The notes below the pieces were generated by a model, which was not told the DNA's origin, did no database searches, and saw only the letters and a program-made list of their open reading frames with translations. Positions 17,061-25,882 of a stretch of 64,000 nucleotides of DNA are shown piece after piece (the stretch's first letter is position 1; every line of letters begins with the position of its first letter). Origin of the DNA: Candidatus Dadabacteria bacterium (lineage in GTDB: Bacteria; Desulfobacterota_D; UBA1144; Nemesobacterales; Nemesobacteraceae); the NCBI GenBank assembly GCA_026705445.1, contig JAPPAR010000013.1, positions 80,564 through 144,563 of the forward strand. Direction: 5' to 3'. Both the position numbers and the translations under genes were made by a program.

Positions 17061-17503
17061 TCAGAACGATGCACAGGTGGGATTGATTTCGCGCAGGACG
17101 CCCTGCTGAGCAAATCTGCTTTTGTATCCTTCAATAATCCTGTCTATTCCGGGAGCAGAATCGGCATTTGGCGGGACAAGGATTATAAGCACCTTGGTAT
17201 CCTCTTTTATCAGATTTCCAGCGGCATCCGTGTACTGCCCATAGGCATCCAGAATGGTAAGGCCGTCAGGAAACTCAACAGTTATGGTGTCCTCGAGGAA
17301 CTCATCCCATTGCTGATCACTCACGACTTGACGATTATCCGCATTCCCCCGCCCGAAAAAAGTCTATATTCGGTATAAGACTCGGTACCGCCCGGACACG
17401 GGTTTGTCTGTGCCTCGGAAGAACATGAAAGGATAAAAGCACAAGCGGCAAGAGCCACGACAGTGACTAGTGCACCAACTGTTTGATTAAGGGTCTTCAG
17501 CAT
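17061..17503 (-). pseudogene. DUF3574 lipoprotein split by a -1 frameshift
   Basis: Two overlapping frames make one DUF3574 protein. The first (17503-17321) has a signal peptide with LSC lipobox-like Cys and ends shortly after YTEYRLF. The second carries FFGRGNADNRQVVSDQQW, then VEFPDGLTILDAYGQY and the family end RIIEGYKSRFAQQGVL. They join if the ribosome slips back one base at a run of six T (17356-17361 on the minus strand), giving RLFFGRGNAD. So this is a frameshifted gene, a programmed -1 slip site or a homopolymer sequencing error. The domain function is unknown. Confidence 0.75.
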
Positions 17504-17531
17504 AAACTCTCTCGCTTAAGCGGAGAGATGC

Positions 17532-17557
17532 AAAAATTCCGTTCTCCCCGCGAGAAC
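17532..17557 (-). terminator. Intrinsic terminator after tRNA-Phe
   Basis: Read on the minus strand: stem GTTCTC/GAGAAC (plus 17541-17546 and 17552-17557) with a 5-nt loop, then GGAATTTTTGC. It lies 16 nt past the tRNA-Phe 3' end and upstream of the DUF3574 start. Confidence 0.6.
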
Positions 17558-17572
17558 ACTGCAAAAATTGTG

Positions 17573-17645
<73 letters not shown>

Positions 17646-17715
17646 AGAAATAAACGGGTTTTAATTCTACCCGAAGAAAATATTTTGTTTCAAGGAACGA
17701 AACTTCTTCGTTCAT

Positions 17716-17757
17716 AAACAAAGGAGCCCCGGCCCTTTTCTAAAGAACCGAGGCCCC
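17716..17757 (-). terminator. Terminator of the amt-porin operon
   Basis: On the minus strand a 10-bp stem, GGGGCCTCGG with CCGGGGCTCC (two G-U pairs; plus 17748-17757 and 17723-17732), is followed by a T-rich run CTTTGTTTATG. It sits 70 nt past the porin stop. Confidence 0.7.
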
Positions 17758-17826
17758 ACTGAACACAGAAAAAAGAGGTATGGAGAGATGGTTTTTTTCT
17801 TCTGCGTTGTGTTTGGTTTTCCCTAT

Positions 17827-18921
17827 CTATACGTCAAGCCAGTAAAGAAGCTGTACGGCAAATCCGTGCTGATTATCTTCGCCGGCAAAATAAGCGTCGT
17901 CGCCGTCCGCCATGTCATACCTGTACTCAAGCCTCGTCTCGAAATTCCCCACGGACTCGAAAGGAGTCAATATGAGAGTCGAGGTGAACTCGGAAAGCTC
18001 AAGGCCCGGTGTATCGACTCTTTCCGACTCATCAACGTACTCACCCCTGAGAGCCAGTGACATGGAGTCCGCAAGACTTACTATCGCATAACCTGCAAAA
18101 CCCCAACGGTCTCCCCCCGCATCATGCGACGTGTACTCGAAATCGGCTATCAAGGTGACCTTCTCCATGAGGGTCACGGTCCCAACAACCGTGACAAGGG
18201 TCCTGGTATCGCCATCAGTATCGCCGAAGTACCCGGTAACACCGAGCCAGCCGTCGTTCGCGAAATTAAGCGCAATCTGCGATTCAAATGTCTTGCCGTC
18301 ATCCACATCATCAACCGCGTCCCAGTCGTTGCTTAAGCCGAGAGCGAAATCAAGTGATCCGGCACTGAAGGTGGCCCGAACACCGCTGTGCGCAAACGGA
18401 ATCCTGTAAAAAAGCAGGGATCTCGTTATGTTGGTGTTGTCCTTGGCCTCTATAAGTTCCCAGCCCGCAAGCGTGGTGAACTGACCGGCGTAGATGTTAA
18501 GACCACCGGCGCCCGATGGAACAAGCACGTTTATGTAAGCCTGATAAGGACTTACCGCGCCGTCGCCGTCGGTGTTAAAACCGAAGCCGAGACGTTCAGC
18601 CTGTTCGCCGAAAAGAACATCTGCGCTGAAACCCACCTGATCCATTACTCCATCGCCGACAGTTGGAACCTTTTCAAGCGAAAGAGTGAAGGCGTCTATC
18701 GAAAAATCGTTGTGCTCGGGATAAAGACCCCTCTCGACGATACCCTCCCCGACTTCCCCGTTCGAAACATACTGGTAAGTCGTGTCAAGCGAAAAGCCGA
18801 GTCCAATCGATTCAAGATTTCCGAGATCGAGGGCGTTTGCCCTCGGGCCCCCGAACTGGGTCCCGAGCAACAAAGCCGCCGCAATCATCATCAATGAAAG
18901 TTTAGAAACTATACTTCTCAT
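17827..18921 (-). CDS. Outer-membrane beta-barrel (porin-like) protein
   Basis: 364 aa with an N-terminal signal peptide (cleavage after about residue 30, ANA). The mature chain alternates polar and hydrophobic residues through many short strands and turns with Asp/Gly-rich loops, as in the BBP2/OmpL-like barrels. The C-terminus QLLYWLDV has the aromatic/hydrophobic ending of BAM substrates. It follows the ammonium transporter gene by 52 bp on the same strand and precedes a good terminator, so Amt and porin probably share one transcript. The substrate is unknown. Confidence 0.82.
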   Translation of the reverse strand: MRSIVSKLSLMMIAAALLLGTQFGGPRANALDLGNLESIGLGFSLDTTYQYVSNGEVGEGIVERGLYPEHNDFSIDAFTLSLEKVPTVGDGVMDQVGFSADVLFGEQAERLGFGFNTDGDGAVSPYQAYINVLVPSGAGGLNIYAGQFTTLAGWELIEAKDNTNITRSLLFYRIPFAHSGVRATFSAGSLDFALGLSNDWDAVDDVDDGKTFESQIALNFANDGWLGVTGYFGDTDGDTRTLVTVVGTVTLMEKVTLIADFEYTSHDAGGDRWGFAGYAIVSLADSMSLALRGEYVDESERVDTPGLELSEFTSTLILTPFESVGNFETRLEYRYDMADGDDAYFAGEDNQHGFAVQLLYWLDV

Positions 18922-18973
18922 TTTTCTCCTCCTATAAGAGTTATTACTTTCTTTTTTCCCTGTTCTGATGCCA

Positions 18974-20320
18974 TTAAACCTGCGTTGTGGCCTGAAAATC
19001 CGGATAGGACTCCATTCCGTGCTCGGTTATATCCAGTCCTCTTCTCTCCTCTTCCTCGCTCACTCTTATGCCAATAGCCATCTTTATGGCGTAGAAGATG
19101 ATGAAGGCGCAGACGACTGTGAAGACACCGTATGCCAGAACCCCTATAAGCTGAACCATAAAACTGAAATCGGGTCCTCCGAAAATTCCCACGGCAAGCG
19201 TTCCCCATATACCGCAGACCAAGTGAACGGAAATCGCTCCCACCGGATCGTCTATCCTTATCTTGTCGAAGAAACTGACCGCGAAAACCACTATTATTCC
19301 GGCCACAAGCCCTATGATGACCGCCTCTCCCGGAGAGACCACGTCGGCCCCGGCCGTGATTCCCACAAGACCCGCAAGCACACCGTTCAGAGCCATGGAG
19401 AGGTCAGGGTACTTAAAAGTTCCCCACGACGTGAAGGCCGCTCCTAAAGCGCCCGCAGCAGCCGCAAGCGAAGTCGTGACTATGACCAGTGAAATCAGTT
19501 CCGGATCCGCACTCAGCACCGAACCGCCGTTAAAACCGAACCATCCCATCCAGAGCAAGAACACACCGACTGCAAGAAGCGGAAGAGAGTGACCCGGAAT
19601 CGGTCTCATTGCTCCCGAGGCGAGATATTTCCCTATGCGCGGGCCAAGAAGATAGGCTCCGACAAGTCCTCCCCATCCTCCTACGCTGTGAACGAGCGTA
19701 GAACCGGCGAAATCATAAAAACCCATCTGATCAAGCCATCCGCCGCCCCACTTCCAAGATCCAGCTATGGGATACACTATGGCGACGAATATGGTTGCGA
19801 AGATAAGAAAGCTTGAGAGCTTTATACGTTCGGCAACAGCTCCAGAAACAATCGTGGCCGCTGTTGCGGCAAACATTGCCTGGAATATGAAATCGGTGTA
19901 GTAGGTGTAGCCACCGTCCGCATACTCTATGAGCCCCTCAGCCCCGGCCGGTGCTGAAATACCGAAACCGGCAAACCCGAAGATGCCACCACCTATGAAA
20001 TCCCCTGGGTACATAAGGTTAAAACCCATAAGGGCGTAAGTGAGAATGCCCGCCGAGATGATAAACGTGTTTTTAAACAGTATGTTTACCGTGTTTTTCG
20101 ATCTGGTAAGTCCGGTCTCGAGAGTGGCAAATCCGAGATGCATTATAAAGACAAGAAAAGTCGCAAGCAGCATCCACACGTTGTTCGCCACGAAAACAGA
20201 ATGGGCCGCACCTTCTGACGCAAAAGCTGAATAGCCCCCCAGAACAACAAAAGCAAAAACCGAAAGAAACAGCACGCGGCTGCATCCGAAGGGTTTTCTT
20301 AAAAAATCTGCGATATTCAT
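18974..20320 (-). CDS. amt: Ammonium transporter
   Basis: An integral membrane channel for NH3/NH4+. About 448 aa with some 11 hydrophobic helices, after a leading cleavable-looking segment ending YSAFA. Amt signature regions are clear: NNVWMLLATFLVFIMHLGFA near residue 47, DFAGSTLVHSVGGWGGL in the middle, and the His of HLVCGIWGTLAVG late. I chose ATG 20320 because GGAGGAG lies 6 nt before it; a longer in-frame start at 20464 would add 48 unrelated residues. No glnK/glnB is adjacent, although PII normally gates Amt. The leader contains a terminator-like structure. Confidence 0.95.
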   Translation of the reverse strand: MNIADFLRKPFGCSRVLFLSVFAFVVLGGYSAFASEGAAHSVFVANNVWMLLATFLVFIMHLGFATLETGLTRSKNTVNILFKNTFIISAGILTYALMGFNLMYPGDFIGGGIFGFAGFGISAPAGAEGLIEYADGGYTYYTDFIFQAMFAATAATIVSGAVAERIKLSSFLIFATIFVAIVYPIAGSWKWGGGWLDQMGFYDFAGSTLVHSVGGWGGLVGAYLLGPRIGKYLASGAMRPIPGHSLPLLAVGVFLLWMGWFGFNGGSVLSADPELISLVIVTTSLAAAAGALGAAFTSWGTFKYPDLSMALNGVLAGLVGITAGADVVSPGEAVIIGLVAGIIVVFAVSFFDKIRIDDPVGAISVHLVCGIWGTLAVGIFGGPDFSFMVQLIGVLAYGVFTVVCAFIIFYAIKMAIGIRVSEEEERRGLDITEHGMESYPDFQATTQV

Positions 20321-20350
20321 AACCAACTCCTCCATGTTTGGACAATTTTC

Positions 20351-20460
20351 TTCCCAATACCTTTTGCAATTAAGGGGCCATAAAACCAAAAGACAGGAGG
20401 CGCTCACTCTAACTATCTGAAATAATTGGGAAAAAATAAATCCCCAACGGCTCGGGATTT
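20351..20460 (-). promoter_or_regulatory. Structured leader / possible attenuator of amt
   Basis: Read on the minus strand, AAATCCC ... GGGATTT (plus 20454-20460 and 20438-20444) forms a hairpin followed by ATTTTTT, an intrinsic-terminator shape about 110 nt before the amt start. A second 8-bp pairing links TTCCCAAT just after it (plus 20425-20432) to ATTGGGAA (plus 20351-20358) near the ribosome site. No upstream gene on this strand needs a terminator, so leader attenuation is a reasonable inference. Confidence 0.45.
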
Positions 20461-20499
20461 TCAAGTAGACTTAGAGCCTGCAAATCATGCCTAAAAAAT

Positions 20500-20514
20500 G
20501 TGCACAGTGTGCAC
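20500..20514. promoter_or_regulatory. Palindrome between amt and fmt
   Basis: GTGCAC-AGT-GTGCAC, a perfect inverted repeat in the divergent amt/fmt region. It has TGCAC-type half-sites like NtrC boxes, but the spacing (3 rather than about 7 between GCAC and GTGC) does not match, so the regulator is unassigned. Confidence 0.35.
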
Positions 20515-20599
20515 CGAAAAAAACCGTTTAGAACAAAAATCGCGTGCAGGCGCAAAAAATGGAGACCGAAGCGATCGCTTCCTTTAAAAACACAGAAAA

Positions 20600-21526
20600 A
20601 TGAGAATCCTTTTCGCCGGAACACCAGAATTCGCCGTACCATCGCTCGAGGCGCTTTGCGATTCTCCCCACGAGGTAATCGCGCTCCTCTCAAGGCCGGA
20701 CAGGCCAAGGGGGAGGAGCCGAAAACCCGTATGGCCGGAAACAAAAAAAGTTGCCGCGGAGCGCAGAGTGCCCGTTTTTCAGCCCCAAGACTTAAAAACA
20801 CCCGAGTTCCAAGAGACGCTGAAGGCCCTTTCACCCGATCTCATAGCGGTCGCGGCCTACGGAAAAATACTTCCCGCCGCCGTCCTTGACGCACCTCCTT
20901 TCGGTTGCGTAAACGTTCACGCATCGCTGCTTCCCAGCTATAGGGGAGCAGCCCCAATTAACTGGGCCATAGCAAAGGGAGAGAAAAAAACGGGAGTTAC
21001 GATCATGCATATTGACGAGGAACTGGACACGGGAGACATTCTCGCTCAAAGGGAGGTACAGATAGGAGATGAGGAAACCGCCGAGGAACTTTCAAAAAGA
21101 CTTTCGCTTGAAGGAGCAGGGCTTCTTTTACAAACGATCGACCGCATCGCAAAAAATGAAATATCTCCCGTAAAGCAGGACCCGGCTGCGGCCACCTACG
21201 CACCTCTTCTCTCGAGAAAAGACGGCCGGGTGGACTGGAGCCGGGAGGCAGAGGAGATAAAAAATTTAGTAAGGGCGATGACTCCGTGGCCGTCCGCCCA
21301 CACCACGCTCGGGGGGAAAAACCTCAAGATATTAAGGGCGCTTTCGGGCCCGGGGGAAGGAAGACCCGGAGAAATAGTATCTCTCAGGGGAGAAAGCCTG
21401 GACGTCGCAACGGGTAATGGGATCCTGCAGATACTCTCTCTTCAGATCGAAGGCGCAAGAAAAATGGACGCCCCTGAATTCAAGCGGGGCAAAAAAGATC
21501 TTCGGGAAGGGCAGTTCATGATATGA
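20600..21526 (+). CDS. fmt: Methionyl-tRNA formyltransferase
   Basis: Formylates initiator Met-tRNA using 10-formyl-THF. 308 aa, normal length. Motifs: FAGTPEFAVPSLEAL at the N-terminus and NVHASLLPSYRGAAPINWAI near residue 108 (catalytic Asn-His and the SLLPxxRG loop), followed by DTGDIL near 146. The C-terminal OB-like domain is present. No def (deformylase) gene is adjacent in the window. Confidence 0.96.
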   Translation: MRILFAGTPEFAVPSLEALCDSPHEVIALLSRPDRPRGRSRKPVWPETKKVAAERRVPVFQPQDLKTPEFQETLKALSPDLIAVAAYGKILPAAVLDAPPFGCVNVHASLLPSYRGAAPINWAIAKGEKKTGVTIMHIDEELDTGDILAQREVQIGDEETAEELSKRLSLEGAGLLLQTIDRIAKNEISPVKQDPAAATYAPLLSRKDGRVDWSREAEEIKNLVRAMTPWPSAHTTLGGKNLKILRALSGPGEGRPGEIVSLRGESLDVATGNGILQILSLQIEGARKMDAPEFKRGKKDLREGQFMI

Positions 21527-21541
21527 ACGCTCGGGGACTCC

Positions 21542-21910
21542 CTATATCCTGATTGAGACCTCGAAAGTTCCTATTTTCACTTTGCCGGCAAGCCCACATT
21601 TCCAGCAAAGATCTGTAGCGTGAGTCTTTGACTTTGCGGGAACAAGCAGAATGAGTTGGACTGAAAGTTCCGAGAGGGTTTTCCAGTACTCGCTTCTTTT
21701 TTCGTCGATAGTGGCTTCGGTCTCAACCTCAATAATCTGCACGACCTGCCCGTATGAACCGAGAATTACATCGGGGAAAAGACCCTCGAACTCACAGAGT
21801 TGCTCTTCGCCGGGGTTGGTACGTATCTCATTATAAAGCGAGGAGTACTTCTGCTCCACCTGCCTTATTACCCAGTCATGAATCAACTTCTCCTCACTCG
21901 GAATTTTCAT
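21542..21910 (-). CDS. Conserved hypothetical, possible PD-(D/E)XK fold
   Basis: 122 aa. The segment FPDVILGSYGQVVQIIEVETEATI has an Asp and a Glu-x-Glu spaced as in PD-(D/E)XK nuclease-like folds, followed by a helix and a strand LILLVPAKSK. Two cysteines (CWKC) lie near the end. It overlaps the start of nadK by 17 nt and ends the prfB-nadK operon. Nuclease activity is only suggested. Confidence 0.6.
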   Translation of the reverse strand: MKIPSEEKLIHDWVIRQVEQKYSSLYNEIRTNPGEEQLCEFEGLFPDVILGSYGQVVQIIEVETEATIDEKRSEYWKTLSELSVQLILLVPAKSKTHATDLCWKCGLAGKVKIGTFEVSIRI

Positions 21911-22760
21911 ATCTCCCGCTCCACATAAGCTTTGTCTTCAAAATGTTGAAATAATCCCTAAAAGGAGATTTTATGATATTCACGTAACTCTCCGAACCTT
22001 CAAGAACAACTTCGTCGCCGAGATAAAGAGGCACTCCCACCTGGCCATCAAGCGTAAGATAGGTGTTCTGTATGTCGGTAAGCACCCTCGTCCTTATCTT
22101 TTTCGTGTAGGGAACCACGATAGGCCTGTTGGTAAGGATATGCGGACATATTGGAGTGACGGTTATCACGGGCAGCGTCGGATAAATTATCGGCCCGCCC
22201 GCAGAAAGAGAATAGGCGGTTGAGCCGGTAGGGGTCGCGAAGATAATTCCGTCAGCCTTAAAGGTCGTAACGTATTTTTCGTTTATATATATGGAGAGGT
22301 CCACAACCTTGGAAATTGGACCGTTGTTTATAACTACGTCGTTTAGTACCGTGAATTCTTCCCGCTCTCCATCCTTTCTATCTACGCAGCACGATATCAT
22401 GTCCCTTTTTTCTATCTCGTAGTCTCCGGCGAGTATTCTCTCCATCATCGGAAAAAACTCATCCACCGTGAACTCAGTGAGAAACCCGAGTCCACCGAGA
22501 TTGCAGCCCAGTATTGAGACGTCATGTCCCTGCACCATTCGTGAAACCCAGATAAAGGAACCGTCACCCCCGAACACAACTATTATGTCGACGGCCGCAG
22601 CCAGGTCACGCTCCGCAAGCACGTTCTCAGCGTCTATGTTGCGTCCAAGGTTCTCCTCAACGAAGAACTCTATGTCTCTTTCACGAAGCCACCCGCACAG
22701 CCCCCTGGCAATCTCATAGACTTGCGCGCTGTCCTTCTTGCCCGTTATGCCGAACTTCAA
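21894..22760 (-). CDS. nadK: NAD kinase
   Basis: Phosphorylates NAD to NADP. 288 aa. The GGDGS motif (IIVVFGGDGSFIWVSR) is near residue 63 and the second diagnostic loop TPTGSTAYSLSAGGPI near residue 175. Its ATG overlaps the prfB stop by 4 nt, so it is translationally coupled to prfB. All catalytic segments are present. Confidence 0.95.
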   Translation of the reverse strand: MKFGITGKKDSAQVYEIARGLCGWLRERDIEFFVEENLGRNIDAENVLAERDLAAAVDIIVVFGGDGSFIWVSRMVQGHDVSILGCNLGGLGFLTEFTVDEFFPMMERILAGDYEIEKRDMISCCVDRKDGEREEFTVLNDVVINNGPISKVVDLSIYINEKYVTTFKADGIIFATPTGSTAYSLSAGGPIIYPTLPVITVTPICPHILTNRPIVVPYTKKIRTRVLTDIQNTYLTLDGQVGVPLYLGDEVVLEGSESYVNIIKSPFRDYFNILKTKLMWSGRYENSE

Positions 22761-23879
22761 GTCGCTTCCTCCCTTGAGTCTCCAGTTGAGTCATGCAGAA
22801 GATACGATTCTATAAAACCATCTATCTCCCCGTCAAGTACCGCGTCAATTCCCGAGGACTCAAAACTGGTGCGGTGATCCTTTACCATGCGGTAGGGATG
22901 CAGAACGTAGGATCTTATCTGACTTCCCCAGCCGATTTCCTTTTTCGAGGAATTGAGTTCCTCTTCTTTTTGTTTTTCCTCCATCCTGCGCAGTTCGTAG
23001 AGCCTCGCCTTGAGTATCTTCATGGCGCTCTCCCTGTTCTGGCGCTGCGACCTCTCGTTCTGGCAGCTGACCGCGACCCCGGTGGGAAGATGCGTGATGC
23101 GGACCGCGGAATCCGTCTTGTTAACATGCTGTCCGCCCGCTCCGCTCGCGCGGTAAGTATCGACCCGCAGATCCTTTTCCTCTATGTTCACCTCTATTGA
23201 ATCATCTATCTCGGGAGAAACGAAAACCGATGCGAAAGAAGTGTGCCTCCTTTTGTTCGAGTCAAACGGGGATATCCTCACCAGCCTGTGAACCCCTGTC
23301 TCCGCCTTCAGGTAACCGAAGGCGAACTTCCCATGAGCAAGAATTGTGGCGCTTTTTATGCCGGCTTCCTCTCCGTCCTGAGTCTCAAGCAGTTTCGCTG
23401 AAAATCCCTTCCTCTCCGCGTACCGAAGGTACATGCGAAGAAGCATCGCGGCCCAGTCCTGGGCTTCGGTTCCCCCCGCCCCGGCGTTTACCGATACTAT
23501 GGCGTTTCGAGCGTCGTCAGGGCCGCCGAGAATCCGGGTGAACTCAAGTTCGTTGACTTTGGCTTCTAAGGACGCAAGCATGGCACCCGCCTCTTCAATC
23601 GAATCCTGATCGTCTTCACCGACCGCGAGTTCGAGAAGACACGCCGCGTCCTCCATGTCGGAACGGAGCTTCTCGAATCTCGAAACGGAGTCTTTGATTT
23701 CGGACTGTTCCTGAAGCGTTTTGCGGGCTAGCTCGGAATTATCCCAGAAATCCGGAGCCGCTGTAATTTTTTCAAACTCTTTTAATCTTTCAGTCTTGGA
23801 AGGCAGGTCAAAGATAGTCTCCCATTTTCTGAATTCTTTCTCCGAGGCTTTCCATCAGGGCAGTGAGTTCCTCTTTCAT
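22757..23879 (-). CDS. prfB: Peptide chain release factor 2 with +1 programmed frameshift
   Basis: Reads UAA and UGA stops. The gene needs a +1 shift: ATG 23879 (preceded by AAGGAGGAG) opens a 23-codon frame ending TAT CTT TGA C at 23816-23807; skipping one T continues DLPSKTERLKEF and runs to the stop at 22757, 373 aa in all. The CTT-TGA-C slip site and a GGGAG upstream match the autoregulatory recoding site of bacterial prfB. The downstream frame holds the stop-recognition tripeptide SPF and the catalytic GGQ (RASGAGGQHVN). A plain gene caller would truncate it to about 299 aa from 23656. Confidence 0.95.
23807..23826 (-). promoter_or_regulatory. RF2 autoregulatory frameshift site
   Basis: Minus-strand ATGGGAGACTATCTTTGAC: an SD-like GGGAG, then CTT and the in-frame stop TGA (23810-23808) followed by C. 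When RF2 is scarce, termination at TGA is slow and the ribosome slips +1 from CUU to UUU. This mechanism is established for E. coli prfB; here the SD-like element is 3 nt further upstream than in the E. coli site. Confidence 0.9.
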
Positions 23880-23959
23880 CCAAGACTCCTCCTTAGAACG
23901 CGTTAGAAGATAGTACGCAAATAACCTGTGAATTCAAAAACACGGACGATTCCCAAATA

Positions 23960-24213
23960 AAAACATTAGAATACGAACGCGAAGATGGGACTAAACCGTT
24001 TAAGCAATGGTTCGATTCTCTTAGCTCCGTTATTGGCTGAAAATCAGAACTGCTGTAGCTCGAATGAAAAATGGGAATTTTTCAAAAGACGGTGACAATC
24101 TGATCATTCTCTTGGGCGGTGGGACGAAGAAACGTCAGCAAAGCGACATTAACGAGGCGAAGAGATATTGGAAAGACTACAAAGACAGAAAAAATTCGCA
24201 TGGAATAATATAA
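23960..24213 (+). pseudogene. Remnant of a RelE/HigB (Gp49-like) toxin
   Basis: Two frames together resemble the phage Gp49-like/HigB toxin family. The first (23960-24040) reads LEYEREDGTKPFKQWFDSL and then hits TGA. The second (24037-24213) reads [14 protein letters not shown], then [18 protein letters not shown] and [10 protein letters not shown]. Besides the frameshift, about 25-30 residues of the family core between NGNF and the LIILLGGG strand are missing, and no start codon is found. It precedes an intact HTH antitoxin gene by 17 bp, the normal order for this toxin-antitoxin type. Confidence 0.7.
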
Positions 24214-24230
24214 AAGACAGGAGGAACATA

Positions 24231-24548
24231 GTGGCATTAACACGCGACTTTAGAGATACCGTAATGGAACGGGCTAGGAAAGATCCGGAATTCCGCATCG
24301 GTCTTCTGACCGAAGCAATTGAGCGTGTTATCAATGATGAAATTAACGTAGCCAAGGAGTTGTTGCGAGACTACGTTAACGCGACTATCGGTTTTCAGGA
24401 ACTTGGAACCCTTACGAAAAAAGATCCGAAAAGTCTAATGCGCATGCTCGGCCCGAAAGGGAATCCAAGTCTTAAAAACATCTCTTCCCTGCTAGCATCC
24501 TTAAAGGAAAGCGAGGGCGTAAAACTTCATGTGCAGACCTTGAGATAA
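24231..24548 (+). CDS. HigA-like antitoxin / transcriptional regulator
   Basis: 105 aa, start GTG 24231 with AGGAGG 6 nt before it (an upstream in-frame ATG at 24168 would run into the toxin remnant). The pattern LLTEAIERVINDEINVAKELLRDYVNATIGFQELG followed by KKDPKSLMRMLGPKGNP resembles the antitoxin partner of Gp49-like toxins with a helix-turn-helix DNA-binding part. With its toxin decayed, it is an orphan antitoxin and may persist as an anti-addiction factor or regulator. Confidence 0.75.
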   Translation: MALTRDFRDTVMERARKDPEFRIGLLTEAIERVINDEINVAKELLRDYVNATIGFQELGTLTKKDPKSLMRMLGPKGNPSLKNISSLLASLKESEGVKLHVQTLR

Positions 24549-24675
24549 CACCTGTTATCAAGTACGAAGACCCTCTTGGCACCAATACCGTCAATTCCCA
24601 ATTGAAACGGCTTACATTTGTGGGTATTTTACCCGCTTTGATTCAATCCCCTAATAACACGAGGAGAAACACCAA

Positions 24676-25815
24676 ATGAAAAGATTGCTGCTGACCCCCG
24701 GCCCCGTGGCGGTCCCAAGCGAAATAATGGTTGAGATGGCGAGACCGCTCATTCATCACAGGACCAAGGAATTTGAAGCCGTGTTCGCTCAGGCAAGAGA
24801 AGGCCTGAAACAGATTTTTCAGACAGAAAACGAAGTTTTCATACTTGCGGCTTCGGGAACCGGCGCAATGGAAGGAGCCGTGGTAAACACCCTTCGCGCG
24901 GGAGACAAGGTGATCACGGTAAACGGCGGAAAGTTCGGAGAGAGGTGGGGGAAGATAGCGAGAGCCTACGGACTGGAAGTGGATGAAATAGAGGTTACGT
25001 GGGGCGAGGCGGTTTCCCCGGCAGTAATAGAGGAAAAACTCGAGAGCGACCCCTCGATAAGAGCGGTTCTGATGCAGGCAAGCGAGACCTCAACCGGAGT
25101 CAAGCATCCAACCGACCAGATCGCGGCGATTACATCAAAAAGAGACGACGTGCTGCTCATAGTTGACGGCATAACCGCCGTCGGGGTGTTCCCCCTCCCG
25201 TTTGACGAGCTGGGAATAGATGTTCTAGTTGGCGGCTCGCAGAAGGCTTTCATGCTTCCCCCGGGACTCTCATTCGCGACGATGAGCGAGAAGGCCTGGG
25301 AATTCAGCAAGACCTCGGATCTCCCGAAGTTCTATCTCAATTTTGCCGACTACCAGAAAAGCGCCCAGAAAAACACGACTCCCTGGACCCCGGCCGTTAC
25401 GCTGATAATCGGCCTCGGCAAGGTTATAGAGGGATTCATGGAAGAGGGAATGGACAATATTTACAGAAAACGCGAACTGATGTCGCTTGCGACCCGCGAG
25501 GCGCTCCGAGCGATCAACATAGATCTTTTCACCAATGACGCGGCAAGCCCGGCTCTTACCGTGGGAGTAGCTCCCGAAGAGATAGGGGCGGGGAAAATCA
25601 TCTCCGAGCTTCAGGCGAAATTCGGTATGACTGTCGCAGGCGGACAGGATCACGCCAAGGGAAAAATCTTCAGGGTATCCCACATAGGAGATGTCGACCG
25701 AAACGACATGGTGGCGTTTGTCTCTGCCCTTGAATCCATTCTGGGATCTTTGGGACACGACTTCTCAAGCGGAGCCGGTGTTGCCAAGGTATCGGAAATG
25801 CTGGGGACGGCATAG
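24676..25815 (+). CDS. Class V pyridoxal-phosphate aminotransferase
   Basis: 379 aa fold-type I PLP enzyme of the alanine-glyoxylate / serine-glyoxylate group. It has the N-terminal LTPGPVAVPSEI, the cofactor region ASGTGAMEGAV near residue 60, the Asp of IVDGITAVG, and the Schiff-base lysine in GGSQKAFMLPPG near residue 192. The C-terminal domain ends with FRVSHIGDVDRNDM. Such proteins are often annotated as serine-pyruvate or phosphoserine-type aminotransferases; the substrate cannot be fixed here. No serA neighbour is seen. Confidence 0.88.
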   Translation: MKRLLLTPGPVAVPSEIMVEMARPLIHHRTKEFEAVFAQAREGLKQIFQTENEVFILAASGTGAMEGAVVNTLRAGDKVITVNGGKFGERWGKIARAYGLEVDEIEVTWGEAVSPAVIEEKLESDPSIRAVLMQASETSTGVKHPTDQIAAITSKRDDVLLIVDGITAVGVFPLPFDELGIDVLVGGSQKAFMLPPGLSFATMSEKAWEFSKTSDLPKFYLNFADYQKSAQKNTTPWTPAVTLIIGLGKVIEGFMEEGMDNIYRKRELMSLATREALRAINIDLFTNDAASPALTVGVAPEEIGAGKIISELQAKFGMTVAGGQDHAKGKIFRVSHIGDVDRNDMVAFVSALESILGSLGHDFSSGAGVAKVSEMLGTA

Positions 25816-25833
25816 ATACCGTTACCATGCGAC

Positions 25834-25852
25834 GTCCGCTATTCAAGCGGAC
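25834..25852. terminator. Hairpin between convergent genes
   Basis: GTCCGCT-ATTCA-AGCGGAC, a perfect 7-bp stem with a 5-nt loop, 18 bp past the aminotransferase stop and facing the convergent XRE gene. No U-tract follows on either strand, so a terminator role is uncertain. Confidence 0.35.
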
Positions 25853-25882
25853 TGAAGCCGGGCAATACCTCTATGTTGTTTC

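Noticed and set aside
20470..20515. Sigma-54 promoter for amt
   Set aside because: The GG...GC element near 20480-20495 on the minus strand has 10 instead of 12 bases between the conserved pairs.
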